64,000 bases of DNA from Agromyces sp. H17E-10. Lineage in GTDB: Bacteria; Actinomycetota; Actinomycetes; Actinomycetales; Microbacteriaceae. Under the pieces are notes generated by a model that had not been told where the DNA came from, made no database searches, and saw only the letters and a list, made by a program, of their open reading frames with translations. The translations under genes were made by a program, and so were the position numbers. This document shows positions 16,536 to 24,335 of the stretch, piece by piece (positions within the stretch are counted from its first letter, which is position 1; each line of letters begins with the position of its first letter). The stretch lies in NCBI RefSeq assembly GCF_022919715.1, contig NZ_CP095042.1, positions 3,534,001 to 3,598,000 on the forward strand, in the 5' to 3' direction.

Positions 16536-18050
16536 ATGTCCGATTCAGCTCACCCCGTCACCCAGGCCACCGGCAGCGACATCCGTGTGCGCTTCTGCCC
16601 CTCACCGACCGGAACCCCGCACGTGGGTCTCGTGCGCACCGCCCTCTTCAACTGGGCGTACGCGCGGCACACCGGCGGCACCTTCGTGTTCCGCATCGAA
16701 GACACCGACGCCGCGCGCGACAGCGAGGAGAGCTACGAGCAGATCCTCGATGCGCTCACCTGGCTCGGCCTCGAATGGGACGAGGGAATCGGCATCGGCG
16801 GCCCGCACGAGCCGTACCGGCAGTCGATGCGCAGCGACATCTACGCCGAGGTCATCGAGAAGCTCAAGGCTGCCGGCCACCTCTACGAGTCGTACTCGAC
16901 CGCGGAGGAGATCGACGCCCGCAACGAGGCCGCGGGCCGGCCCAAGCAGCTCGGCTACGACAACTTCGACCGCGACCTGACCGACGAGCAGAAGGCGGCG
17001 TTCCGCGCCGAGGGCCGCCAGCCCGCGCTGCGCCTGCGCGTGCCCGACGTCGAGCTCGGCTTCGACGACCTCGTGCGCGGCCGCATCGACTTCGCCGCCG
17101 GGTCGACGACCGACTTCGTGCTCGTGCGCCCCAACGGCGCCCCGCTCTACACGCTCGTGAACCCCGTCGACGACGCGCTCATGGGAATCACGCACGTGCT
17201 GCGCGGCGAAGACCTGCTCTCGTCGACGCCCCGCCAGATCGCGCTCTACCGCGCGCTCATCGACATCGGCGTGACGACCTTCATCCCGCGGTTCGGCCAC
17301 CTGCCGTACGTCATGGGGGAGGGCAACAAGAAGCTCTCCAAGCGCGACCCCGAGTCGAACCTGTTCCACCACCGCGACCGCGGGTTCATCCCCGAGGGCC
17401 TGCTGAACTACCTCGCCCTGCTCGGCTGGGGCTTCTCGGCCGACCGCGACGTGTTCAGCCGCGACGAGCTCGTCGCCGCGTTCGACGTCGAGAACGTCAA
17501 CCCGAACCCCGCGCGCTTCGACCTCAAGAAGGCCGAGGCGATCAACGGCGACCACATCCGCCAGCTCGAGGTCGCCGACTTCGCCGCCCGCACGGTGCCG
17601 TACCTCGAGAAGGCGGGCGTCGTCGCCGCACCGCTCTCGGCGGCCGACGAGGCGATCCTGGTCGAGGCGGCGCCGCTCGTGCAGGAGCGCATCGGACTGC
17701 TCGGCGAAGCGCCCGGCATGCTCGGCTTCCTGTTCACGGATGCCGCGGGGCTCGAGTACGACGAGGCCGCCGTCGGCGCACTCCCGGCCGACGCGCCGGC
17801 CGTGCTCGCCGCGGCCCGCGCGGCGCTGGACGCGCTGCCCGCATCGTCGTGGGGGACCGCCGAGATCGAGGAGGCGCTGCGCGCCGCCCTCATCGACGGG
17901 CTCGGCCTCAAGCCCCGCGTGGCCTTCGGTCCCGTGCGCACCGCGATCTCGGGGCGCCGGGTCTCGCCGCCGCTCTTCGAGTCGATGCAGATCCTCGGCA
18001 AGGTCGACTCGCTCGCGCGCATCGACCGCCTGGTGGCGCTCGTCGGCTAG
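16536..18050 (+). CDS. gltX: Glutamyl-tRNA synthetase
   Basis: A 504-residue class I aminoacyl-tRNA synthetase that charges tRNA-Glu. In actinobacteria lacking GlnRS it also mischarges tRNA-Gln for later amidation. The HIGH signature is SPTGTPHVG (about residues 22-30) and the KMSKS loop is KKLSKRD (about 266-272). [20 protein letters not shown] is the conserved glutamate-binding strand. The length suits a single discriminating or non-discriminating GluRS. A TACCAT box 7 nt before ATG 16536 suggests a leaderless transcript. tRNA-Gln(CTG) follows 191 nt after the stop, with a palindromic repeat in between; an enzyme and one of its possible substrates are therefore neighbours. Confidence 0.96.
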   Translation: MSDSAHPVTQATGSDIRVRFCPSPTGTPHVGLVRTALFNWAYARHTGGTFVFRIEDTDAARDSEESYEQILDALTWLGLEWDEGIGIGGPHEPYRQSMRSDIYAEVIEKLKAAGHLYESYSTAEEIDARNEAAGRPKQLGYDNFDRDLTDEQKAAFRAEGRQPALRLRVPDVELGFDDLVRGRIDFAAGSTTDFVLVRPNGAPLYTLVNPVDDALMGITHVLRGEDLLSSTPRQIALYRALIDIGVTTFIPRFGHLPYVMGEGNKKLSKRDPESNLFHHRDRGFIPEGLLNYLALLGWGFSADRDVFSRDELVAAFDVENVNPNPARFDLKKAEAINGDHIRQLEVADFAARTVPYLEKAGVVAAPLSAADEAILVEAAPLVQERIGLLGEAPGMLGFLFTDAAGLEYDEAAVGALPADAPAVLAAARAALDALPASSWGTAEIEEALRAALIDGLGLKPRVAFGPVRTAISGRRVSPPLFESMQILGKVDSLARIDRLVALVG

Positions 18051-18077
18051 GTCGCTGCCGCGCCGTCGACACCACCG

Positions 18078-18147
18078 CTTCGGGGGTGCTTTCCCGCAAG
18101 TTCAGCCGCTTTCGCGGCTCGCATCTTGCGGAAAAGCACCCCCGAAG
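18078..18147. repeat. Palindromic element, copy 2 (GGGGGTGCTTT...CCGCAAG family)
   Basis: Arms 18078-18100 and 18125-18147 match as inverted repeats at 22 of 23 positions. The 24-nt centre contains a second hairpin (18104-18109 with 18114-18119, TTTC loop). The outer arms share GGGGGTGCTTT and CGCAAG with the copy at 5154-5217, whereas the centres are unrelated. Confidence 0.8.
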
Positions 18148-18241
18148 TGCATCTGGGCCCGGTGAGCGCGGCTCAGTTTGGCTGGGGCGGTTCGGTAGGC
18201 TAGTGTTGTCTCTCGGCCCGGGAACCTCGGTTTCAGGCCAT

Positions 18242-18313
18242 TGGGGTATGGTGTAATTGGCAACACGGCTGATTCTGGTTCAGTTGTTCTTGGTTCGAGT
18301 CCAGGTACCCCAG
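18242..18313 (+). tRNA. tRNA-Gln (anticodon CTG)
   Basis: A 72-nt cloverleaf. Acceptor TGGGGTA (18242-18248) pairs with TACCCCA (18306-18312), and the discriminator base is G. The anticodon stem GCTGA/TCAGT carries the loop TTCTGGT, giving anticodon CTG. The T arm is CTTGG-TTCGAGT-CCAGG. CCA is not encoded. A strong terminator follows. Confidence 0.95.
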
Positions 18314-18318
18314 CTTTG

Positions 18319-18345
18319 AAAACCCCCGGTTCGCCCGGGGGTTTT
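18319..18345 (+). terminator. Intrinsic terminator after tRNA-Gln
   Basis: A perfect 11-bp stem, AAAACCCCCGG with CCGGGGGTTTT, around a TTCGC loop. It ends in T-rich sequence, which makes it the clearest intrinsic terminator of the window. It also lies 7 nt from the end of the opposing gene at 18352 and may serve both. Confidence 0.9.
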
Positions 18346-18351
18346 GCTTTG

Positions 18352-18792
18352 TCACGGCTCAGACGGGCGGCTCAGCTCCGGGAGACGCCGGCGTCGTACC
18401 CGGCGATCGCGGGCGATGGTCACCAGGACGACGGCGATGCCCAGCAGGGCGACGAACGCGTTCGCCGCAGTGAGGGCGATGGCCTCTCCGGGCGTGAAGC
18501 CGTCGAGCTCGGTGACGTGGAAGACGAAGTGCGGAATCCCGAAGATCAGGTAGGCCACGGTCGCGGGGATCACGAAGTGCGCCTTCGGCGTGATGATCGC
18601 GAGGAGCAGCAGGAACGCGATCCCGAGCGTGGCCCAGCCGAAATCACGGGCGTAGTGCTCGCTGAACGGCGGGGTGAGGTCGACGGTGGGGAAGTTCAGG
18701 TAGAAGCTCTTCGGTGCGAGGGCGTTCCACATCCCGACGACGAGTTCGTCGAGGAAGAGGATCACCAGCCCGATGCGGATGAACACGGTCAT
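18352..18792 (-). CDS. Small four-helix membrane protein, unknown function
   Basis: A 146-residue integral membrane protein with four hydrophobic segments: about residues 3-22, 50-68, 70-92 and 105-130. Between the first two is a conserved-looking extracytoplasmic loop containing FYLNFPTVDLTPPFSEHYARDFG. The mixture of His, Tyr and Asp residues there, plus HFVFHVTE, could bind a ligand or metal, but I do not recognise the family. AAGGAG lies 6 nt before the ATG. It diverges from a TetR regulator at 18973, so it may be that regulator's target; the 180-nt gap between them contains the TetR gene's leaderless promoter. Confidence 0.7.
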   Translation of the reverse strand: MTVFIRIGLVILFLDELVVGMWNALAPKSFYLNFPTVDLTPPFSEHYARDFGWATLGIAFLLLLAIITPKAHFVIPATVAYLIFGIPHFVFHVTELDGFTPGEAIALTAANAFVALLGIAVVLVTIARDRRVRRRRLPELSRPSEP

Positions 18793-18960
18793 GGACGGCT
18801 CCTTCGAATCGCGGCATCCCGACGGCGGTGCCGAAGCCGGGCGCTACTGAGTACGACGGCACAGCCTGCCCGTTCGTGAGGCGCGCGGACAGTTCGACCC
18901 TTCAACCTTGACGCGTCGATGATCAAGGCGCTGCCGTCAACAGGTCATGATGACCTCTCG

Positions 18961-18966
18961 TACGAT
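18961..18966 (+). promoter_or_regulatory. -10 box of a leaderless tetR promoter
   Basis: TACGAT ends 6 nt before the ATG at 18973. Confidence 0.5.
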
Positions 18967-18972
18967 GGTCGG

Positions 18973-19527
18973 ATGATCACTGTGGATGGCCCGGCGGCGC
19001 GGATTCTCACGGCGTACACGGACCTCCTGGTGGAGCGCGGCATCCGCGGGGCGACGCTCGAGGCGGTCGCATCCCGTGCCGGGCTCTCGAAGTCGGGCAC
19101 TCTGCACCACTTCACGTCGGTGCGGGCACTGCGCACTGCGATGTTCGCCGAGCTCCGCGCCCAGGTCGAGCAGGACGTCGAGCAGATGGCCGCCGCGCCC
19201 GAGGGGGCCGTGCGCTACTACCTGAGCTCGTCGCTCGATCGCGAGAGCGAGCTCGAACGGCTCATCGAGGCGTGCTACCGCATCGCGCAGACCGGCGACG
19301 ACGACGCGCTCGAGGTGCTGCGCGATTGCCGCACGGGCTGGCTCGACCTGCTCGGCACCGCCACCGGCGACCCGACGCTCGCACGACTCGTGCTGTTCGT
19401 CGGCGACGGCATCAACCACAACGCGCTCATGAGCCTTCCGCCCGAGCGGGAGGACGTGCTGACCCCCGATCGCGTCGAAGCGCTCATCACGACGGTCGAG
19501 GCGATTCGAGCGAACCCGGGGAGCTGA
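18973..19527 (+). CDS. TetR family regulator
   Basis: A 184-residue TetR protein. GATLEAVASRAGLSKSGTLHHF (about residues 24-45) is the helix-turn-helix. The C-terminal domain resembles that of the TetR protein at 5266-5832 in length and layout (both contain RYYLSSSLD- or SYFLRSSLD-like segments), so they are related paralogues. Start 18973 is preferred to an ATG at 18919, since a TACGAT box lies 6 nt upstream. It is followed, 159 nt later, by an APC amino acid/amine permease whose promoter carries a perfect 16-bp palindrome. That suggests it represses permease and amine oxidase expression. Confidence 0.85.
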   Translation: MITVDGPAARILTAYTDLLVERGIRGATLEAVASRAGLSKSGTLHHFTSVRALRTAMFAELRAQVEQDVEQMAAAPEGAVRYYLSSSLDRESELERLIEACYRIAQTGDDDALEVLRDCRTGWLDLLGTATGDPTLARLVLFVGDGINHNALMSLPPEREDVLTPDRVEALITTVEAIRANPGS

Positions 19528-19615
19528 GCGCACAGAGCTGTGCGCGCCGAGCCGAGCACCTCGAGCTGAGCACGCCGAACTCAAACTGCCGAGCCGGGGC
19601 TCTGCGGGCACGGCA

Positions 19616-19644
19616 GACCGACTAGTCGGTCGGTCAGGTACACT
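19616..19644 (+). promoter_or_regulatory. Palindromic operator and -10 box of the APC permease promoter
   Basis: GACCGACTAGTCGGTC (19616-19631) is a perfect 16-bp palindrome, the type bound by TetR proteins. TACACT at 19639-19644 is the likely -10 box, so the palindrome covers the -35/spacer region. The permease leader then runs about 35 nt to GAGAAGG and the ATG at 19687. Confidence 0.7.
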
Positions 19645-19686
19645 CGTTCGAGTCCGACGACCCTCGACGACGAGAAGGCACCACCC

Positions 19687-21219
19687 ATGAGCTCCCCGGC
19701 GACCCCCACCGCGGCCCCAGCACCATCCACCCGAACCACACCCGGCGGCACCCCCACCAAGGGGCTCGCCATCGGCAAGCTCGGGCTCTGGGGCTCGACC
19801 GTCATCGGCATCGCCTCGACGGCGCCGCTCTTCTCGCTCGCCGCGACCCTCGGCTACGTCGTCATCGCCGTCGGCGCCCAGGCGCCGATCGCCTTCATCC
19901 TCGCGTTCGTGCCGATGCTCTTCACGGCGTTCGCCTACAAGGAGCTCAACGACGACGTGCCCGACTGCGGCACGGTGTTCACCTGGGCGGCCAAGGCGTT
20001 CGGTCCGCGCACCGGGTGGATGGCGGGCTGGAGCATCGCCGTCGCCGGCGTGCTCGTGATGGCGAACCTCGCCGAGATCGCCTCGGCGTACCTGCTGAGC
20101 CTCATCGGCGACGGCTCGCTCGCCGACGACCGGTTCATCGTGACGGCCTTCGGCTGCGTCATCATCGCCGTGATGACCTGGGTGTCGCTGCGCGGCGTCG
20201 AGATCGGCGAGCGCATGCAACAGGTGCTGCTGATCATCCAGTACCTCGCGATGGCCGCATTCGTCGTCGGCTGCCTGATCGGCTTCTTCAACGGCACCGC
20301 TCCCGACCCCACGCCCGTCTCGCTCGACTGGTTCAACCCGTTCCTCGCCGACGGCACCGGCATGGTGCAGGCGATCCTGCTCGCCCTCTTCATCTACTGG
20401 GGCTGGGACACGTGCCTCGCTCTCACCGAGGAGACGAAGGACCCGCGCCGCACGCCCGGCCGCGCCGCGACCCTCACGACCGTCATCCTGCTCTTCACGT
20501 ACGTCGGCGTCACGGTCGTCGCGATGATGTACGCCGGACTCGGCGACACCGGCACGGGGCTCGCCAACGAGGCGCACGCCGACGATGTCTTCTCGGTGCT
20601 CGCGGGCACGGCGATGGGACCGTTCGGTTGGTTCCTCGTCATCGCGGTCGCGATCTCGGCGCTGTCGTCGTCGCAGACCACGATCCTGCCGACCGCACGC
20701 GGCACCTTCGCGATGGGCGTCTACAAGGCACTCCCGGCCCGGTTCGCGAAGGTGCACGAGGTGTCGAAGACGCCGACGTTCTCGACGACGCTGCTCGGCG
20801 TCATCGCGATCGTCTACTACGCGGGCATGAACCTCGTCTCGACCGACGTGCTCGCCGACTCACTGCTGTCGATGGGCCTCGCGATCGCGTTCTTCTACGC
20901 CATCGCGAGCTTCGCCTGCGTCTGGTACTTCCGCCGCACGCTCTTCGCGAGCCGACGCAACGTGTTCTACCGCTTCGTCTTCCCGCTCATCGGCGGGGTG
21001 TTCATGACGTGGGCGTTCGTGCAGTCGGCGATCGACATGCTGAATCCCGACTACGGCTACTCGCAGGTCGCGGGCGTCGGCGGCGCCTTCATCGTCGGCG
21101 TGGGCTCGCTCCTGCTCGGCGCCGTGCTCATGTTCGTCTGGGCGATGTTCCCGGGCGCCAAGGACTACTTCGAGAAGCGATCGCTCAACCGCGACACCGA
21201 GGTGCTCGCGCCCGAGTGA
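19687..21219 (+). CDS. APC superfamily amino acid / amine permease
   Basis: A 510-residue transporter with about 12 hydrophobic segments. After a 30-residue Thr/Pro-rich lead, the first helix carries GSTVIGIASTAPLFSLAATLGY. This contains the unwound Gly-rich substrate-binding element of APC transporters. TFAYKELNDDVPDCGTVFTWAAKAFGPRTGWMAGW is split here by the family's helix 2-3 loop. It is expected to import an amino acid or amine by proton coupling. A flavin amine oxidase gene follows 129 nt later and a TetR gene precedes it, which points to a monoamine or polyamine as substrate (inference). The promoter carries a 16-bp TetR-type palindrome. Confidence 0.88.
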   Translation: MSSPATPTAAPAPSTRTTPGGTPTKGLAIGKLGLWGSTVIGIASTAPLFSLAATLGYVVIAVGAQAPIAFILAFVPMLFTAFAYKELNDDVPDCGTVFTWAAKAFGPRTGWMAGWSIAVAGVLVMANLAEIASAYLLSLIGDGSLADDRFIVTAFGCVIIAVMTWVSLRGVEIGERMQQVLLIIQYLAMAAFVVGCLIGFFNGTAPDPTPVSLDWFNPFLADGTGMVQAILLALFIYWGWDTCLALTEETKDPRRTPGRAATLTTVILLFTYVGVTVVAMMYAGLGDTGTGLANEAHADDVFSVLAGTAMGPFGWFLVIAVAISALSSSQTTILPTARGTFAMGVYKALPARFAKVHEVSKTPTFSTTLLGVIAIVYYAGMNLVSTDVLADSLLSMGLAIAFFYAIASFACVWYFRRTLFASRRNVFYRFVFPLIGGVFMTWAFVQSAIDMLNPDYGYSQVAGVGGAFIVGVGSLLLGAVLMFVWAMFPGAKDYFEKRSLNRDTEVLAPE

Positions 21220-21232
21220 GCGATGCGCGATC

Positions 21233-21290
21233 CGGATGCCTCGTGGCGGGCACGCTCGTGCGAACGAGCGGCTCGCGGCCGAGGCATCCG
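21233..21290. repeat. Nested hairpin between permease and amine oxidase
   Basis: Outer arms CGGATGCCTCG (21233-21243) and CGAGGCATCCG (21280-21290) are perfect 11-nt inverted repeats. Inside is a second perfect hairpin, CGCTCGT (21253-21259) with ACGAGCG (21264-21270) on a GCGA loop. It may terminate or attenuate transcription, or protect mRNA between the two genes. Confidence 0.7.
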
Positions 21291-21348
21291 CGTCGCCCCG
21301 CACCAGCATCACCGAACCGAACCCAACCGAATCGAACGAGGAGTACCG

Positions 21349-22686
21349 ATGGCCGACACCATCGTCATCGGCGCCGGCATCGCCGGCGTCACCGCCGCCC
21401 GACTGCTTCAGGCGGGCGGGCAGCGCGTCGTCGTGCTCGAGGCGCGCGACCGCATCGGCGGACGCATGTGGACCGACCGCACCGCCGGCTTCTCGGTCGA
21501 CCGCGGAGCGTCGTGGATCCACGGCCTCACCGACAACCCGCTGACCGAGCTCGTCGCCGAGCTCGGCATGGATGCAGTCGAGTTCACGGTCGGCAGCTAC
21601 CAGGCCGGCGGTCGGCCGATCGCCGACTTCGACGAGGAGCATCGACGGTTCGACGCCGACGAGACCCGTCGCTGGCTGGCCGACATCGACACCGCCGACG
21701 ATTTGCTGCTGCAGGCGTCGGCCGCATCGGCACCGGGGGAGACCTACGCCGACGTCAGTGAGCGGGCGATCGCGGCATCCGGATTCGACGGGCTTCGCGC
21801 CGCGCGGGTGCGCGCCTTCCACCGGCACCGCACCGAGGAGCAGTGCGGCACCGACATCGACCGGGTCGCCGCGCACGGGCTCGACGAGGACGCGATCGAC
21901 GGCGACGAGGTCATCCTCCCGGGCGGCTACGACGTGCTGCCGCGCTCGCTCGCCGCGGGGCTCGACATCCGGCTCGGCCAGCAGGTCGTCGCGGTCAAGT
22001 GGTCGGAGGCCGGCGTCCGGGTCGAGACCGCGAGCGATGTCTTCGAGGCGGCTCGGGCCGTCGTGACGGTGCCGCTCGGGGTACTCAAGGCCGGCGGCAT
22101 CCGGTTCGCCCCCGAACTGCCCGAGGTCGTGACCGGCCCGATCGAGCGGCTCGGCATGGGCGTGTTCGACAAGGTCTTCCTGCGGTTCGCCGAGCGGTTC
22201 TGGGAGGACGGGGTCTACGCGATCCGCCAGCACGGCGAGCCCGGCTTCCCCTGGCACTCCTGGTACGACGTGTCGGCGGTCAGCGGCGAGCCGATGCTGC
22301 TGACCTTCGCAGGCGGCGACTGGGCGCGGCGCATCGAGGCCATGGACGACGATGCGATCGTCGCCTCGGCGATGCAGGGGCTGCGTGCGAACTACGGCGA
22401 TGCGGTGCCCGACCCGATCGCGCACTGGATCACGCGGTGGGGCGGAGACGAGTTCTCGCTCGGCTCGTACTCGTACGTGGCAGCCGGCGCCTCCCACGCC
22501 GATCACGACGCCCTCGCGACGCCCGTCGGGGGAGTGCTGCACTTCGCCGGCGAAGCGGCCTGGAGCACCGACCCGGCCACCGTGCACGGCGCGCTGCTGT
22601 CGGGGCACCGCGCGGCCGAGCGCATCCTCGGGGCCGAGATCCCGATCGCGAGCCTCGCGGAGGGTGCGCGCCCGGAATCGGACTGA
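21349..22686 (+). CDS. Flavin-containing amine oxidase
   Basis: A 445-residue FAD enzyme. TIVIGAGIAGVTAARLL is the ADP-binding Rossmann motif at the N-terminus, VVLEARDRIGGRMWT is the second dinucleotide motif, and GASWIHGL follows. The C-terminal LHFAGEAAWSTDPATVHGALLSG is the FAD-closing motif of monoamine and polyamine oxidases. No signal peptide is present, so it is cytoplasmic. It should oxidise an amine imported by the APC permease to an aldehyde, with NH3 and H2O2. The exact amine (putrescine, tyramine, acetylated polyamine) cannot be read from the sequence. ATG 21349 follows GAGGAG; a 42-residue upstream extension from 21223 would run through the hairpin and is unlikely. Confidence 0.88.
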   Translation: MADTIVIGAGIAGVTAARLLQAGGQRVVVLEARDRIGGRMWTDRTAGFSVDRGASWIHGLTDNPLTELVAELGMDAVEFTVGSYQAGGRPIADFDEEHRRFDADETRRWLADIDTADDLLLQASAASAPGETYADVSERAIAASGFDGLRAARVRAFHRHRTEEQCGTDIDRVAAHGLDEDAIDGDEVILPGGYDVLPRSLAAGLDIRLGQQVVAVKWSEAGVRVETASDVFEAARAVVTVPLGVLKAGGIRFAPELPEVVTGPIERLGMGVFDKVFLRFAERFWEDGVYAIRQHGEPGFPWHSWYDVSAVSGEPMLLTFAGGDWARRIEAMDDDAIVASAMQGLRANYGDAVPDPIAHWITRWGGDEFSLGSYSYVAAGASHADHDALATPVGGVLHFAGEAAWSTDPATVHGALLSGHRAAERILGAEIPIASLAEGARPESD

Positions 22687-22733
22687 GCCGTCGCGGACGG
22701 GGGCGTTCGCACCGTCTCCGGCGGCGAGAGCCG

Positions 22734-23576
22734 TCAGGCGCCGACGCGCTCGCCGTGGGCCGCCCGGTCGTGGATGACGCGCGCGATCACGGTTGCCGTG
22801 ATCACGACGCCCGCGGCGATGAGGGCGGCGATGCCGGTCGTCACCGAGTGCGGTGCGTCGGCGAGTCGGGCGACCGCGACCCAGCAGAGCCCCCATGACA
22901 GCGACAGTGCCGGGGCGATGCGGCCGCCGCCTCGGATGGCGAGTGCGACGCCCACGCCCGCCGCGACACTCAGCACCGCGACCGCCCAGATCTCGGGCGC
23001 GAGGCCGAACCCGTCGAACCCGGCGGCGACCAGCACGGCGGTGGCGTTGGCGGCCGTCGCGATGACGATCCAGCCGAGGTAGAGGCCGATCGAGCCGTCG
23101 GCGACCACGGCTTCGACCCGATTCTTCGGCGGGATGCTGCGGAGCAGCACGAACAGCCGACAGAGCACGACGAGGATGGCGACGATGATCGGCAGGCTGA
23201 GCACGAGCAGGTCGAGCTGCACGCTGAAGATCCAGGCGGCGTTCAGCACGAGCGACGCGGTGACCCACCAGCCGAGCCGGCGTTGGCGCTCGTCGTGTCG
23301 TTGGGCGGGAAGGGCCTGCCAGATCGCGTAGGCGAGCATTCCGACGTAGATCACGCTCCAGATGCGGAACGCGCCGGTCGCGGGTGCGATGAGCGTCGAG
23401 TCGGCGTCGAGCGAGCCGCCCGCCGCATCCTGGATCGGGGTGCCGACGACCACGCCCGAGCCGATGAACGCCGCGATGACGGCGAGCACCGAGCTGATGA
23501 GGACGACGAGCTGCCGTGCGCCGTCGTGGGCGCCCGTTGCGGCGTCGGGTGTCGAATCGGATGCTGCGGCGGTCAC
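22734..23576 (-). CDS. TspO/MBR-like tryptophan-rich membrane protein
   Basis: A 280-residue protein with a 20-residue polar lead and about eight hydrophobic segments. TGAFRIWSVIYVGMLAYAIWQ followed by LGWWVTASLVLNAAWIF matches the tryptophan-rich TspO/MBR layout (W-x2-I-Y...N-x-x-W). It is longer than classical five-helix TspO (about 160 residues) because of extra C-terminal helices. TspO proteins bind porphyrins and sterols and are linked to stress responses. The extended actinobacterial members are not characterised. Start codon GTG at 23576 with AGGGAA upstream. The gene diverges from an ArsR regulator at 23766 whose operator (23717-23750) lies between them, so co-regulation is possible. 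Confidence 0.75.
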   Translation of the reverse strand: MTAAASDSTPDAATGAHDGARQLVVLISSVLAVIAAFIGSGVVVGTPIQDAAGGSLDADSTLIAPATGAFRIWSVIYVGMLAYAIWQALPAQRHDERQRRLGWWVTASLVLNAAWIFSVQLDLLVLSLPIIVAILVVLCRLFVLLRSIPPKNRVEAVVADGSIGLYLGWIVIATAANATAVLVAAGFDGFGLAPEIWAVAVLSVAAGVGVALAIRGGGRIAPALSLSWGLCWVAVARLADAPHSVTTGIAALIAAGVVITATVIARVIHDRAAHGERVGA

Positions 23577-23716
23577 GTGCCGTTCCCTTCGCCGAGGTGT
23601 ACTGCGTGCGTCGGCGCCAGCCTTTCACGATCGAGGGCCGCCTGCCCCGGGTTGACAGCGACGGACGGGGCAGTGCGCGGGCGCCCGCGCCGGCCCGCGG
23701 CCGACACTTCTCGATA

Positions 23717-23758
23717 TGCACAAGAAGCCTTGTGCAAATACTCTTGTGCATCTATCGT
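23717..23758 (+). promoter_or_regulatory. ArsR-type operator with three half-sites, overlapping the arsR promoter
   Basis: TGCACAAG (23717-23724) and CTTGTGCA (23729-23736) form a perfect 8-bp dyad with a 4-nt spacer. A third CTTGTGCA lies at 23743-23750. TTGTGC (23730-23735) serves as -35, 17 nt before TATCGT (23753-23758), and the ATG follows 7 nt later. Binding would occlude the promoter. Confidence 0.75.
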
Positions 23759-23765
23759 GGTCGAC

Positions 23766-24335
23766 ATGACGACCGAACCCGACCCCGACGGCATCCGCGA
23801 CATCGTCGAGGTCGACGTGCTCAAGGCGTTCACGCATCCACTGCGCAACCGTCTCTACGACCTGCTCGCGATCGACGGGCCGGCGACGGTGTCGATGCTC
23901 GCCGAGAAGGCGGGCGTCGCGATCGGCAGCGTCAGCCACCACCTCGGCATCCTGGCGCGGGCGGGGCTCATCGTCGAGGCGCCCGAGCTCGCCCGCGACG
24001 CACGCGAGCACTGGTGGCAACGGGCGCAGCGGGGCATCCGGTGGTCGTCGACCGGGTTCACCGACCCCGCCGCCCGTACCGTCGCCGACTCGATCGAGCA
24101 GCAGATGCTCACGCAGCAGCGGGATCAGGCGCGGCAGTGGCTCGACGAGCGCGACGACCGGCCCGAGTGGGCCGCCGTCGCCTTCGCCCACCAGTCGCGA
24201 CTGTGGCTCACGCCGGCCGAGATGACCGAGCTCGGCGAAGCGATCGAACAGGTGCTGCGTTCGTTCGCCGGTCGCGACCCCGAGGGGCGGGAGGCCGTGC
24301 TCGCCATGGCGCGCGCGTTCCCGAACCGGCCATGA
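23766..24335 (+). CDS. ArsR-type winged-helix regulator
   Basis: A 189-residue regulator. The N-terminal winged helix has FTHPLRNRLYDLLAIDGPATVSMLAEKAGVAIGSVSHHLGIL in consecutive family motifs (about residues 21-62). The C-terminal half is helical and charged, with WLDERDDRPEW, and lacks the paired cysteines of metal-sensing ArsR proteins. It is therefore probably a small-molecule or stress sensor. The transcript looks leaderless. It overlaps the following MFS gene by 4 nt (ATGA), so the pair are one operon. The three CTTGTGCA half-sites over its own promoter suggest negative autoregulation and control of the exporter. Confidence 0.87.
   Translation: MTTEPDPDGIRDIVEVDVLKAFTHPLRNRLYDLLAIDGPATVSMLAEKAGVAIGSVSHHLGILARAGLIVEAPELARDAREHWWQRAQRGIRWSSTGFTDPAARTVADSIEQQMLTQQRDQARQWLDERDDRPEWAAVAFAHQSRLWLTPAEMTELGEAIEQVLRSFAGRDPEGREAVLAMARAFPNRP

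Noticed and set aside
20860..23751. 963-codon minus-strand open frame across the permease, oxidase and TspO-like genes
   Set aside because: Overlaps three genes with strong family motifs and has low-complexity Arg/Asp-rich content without a start signal.
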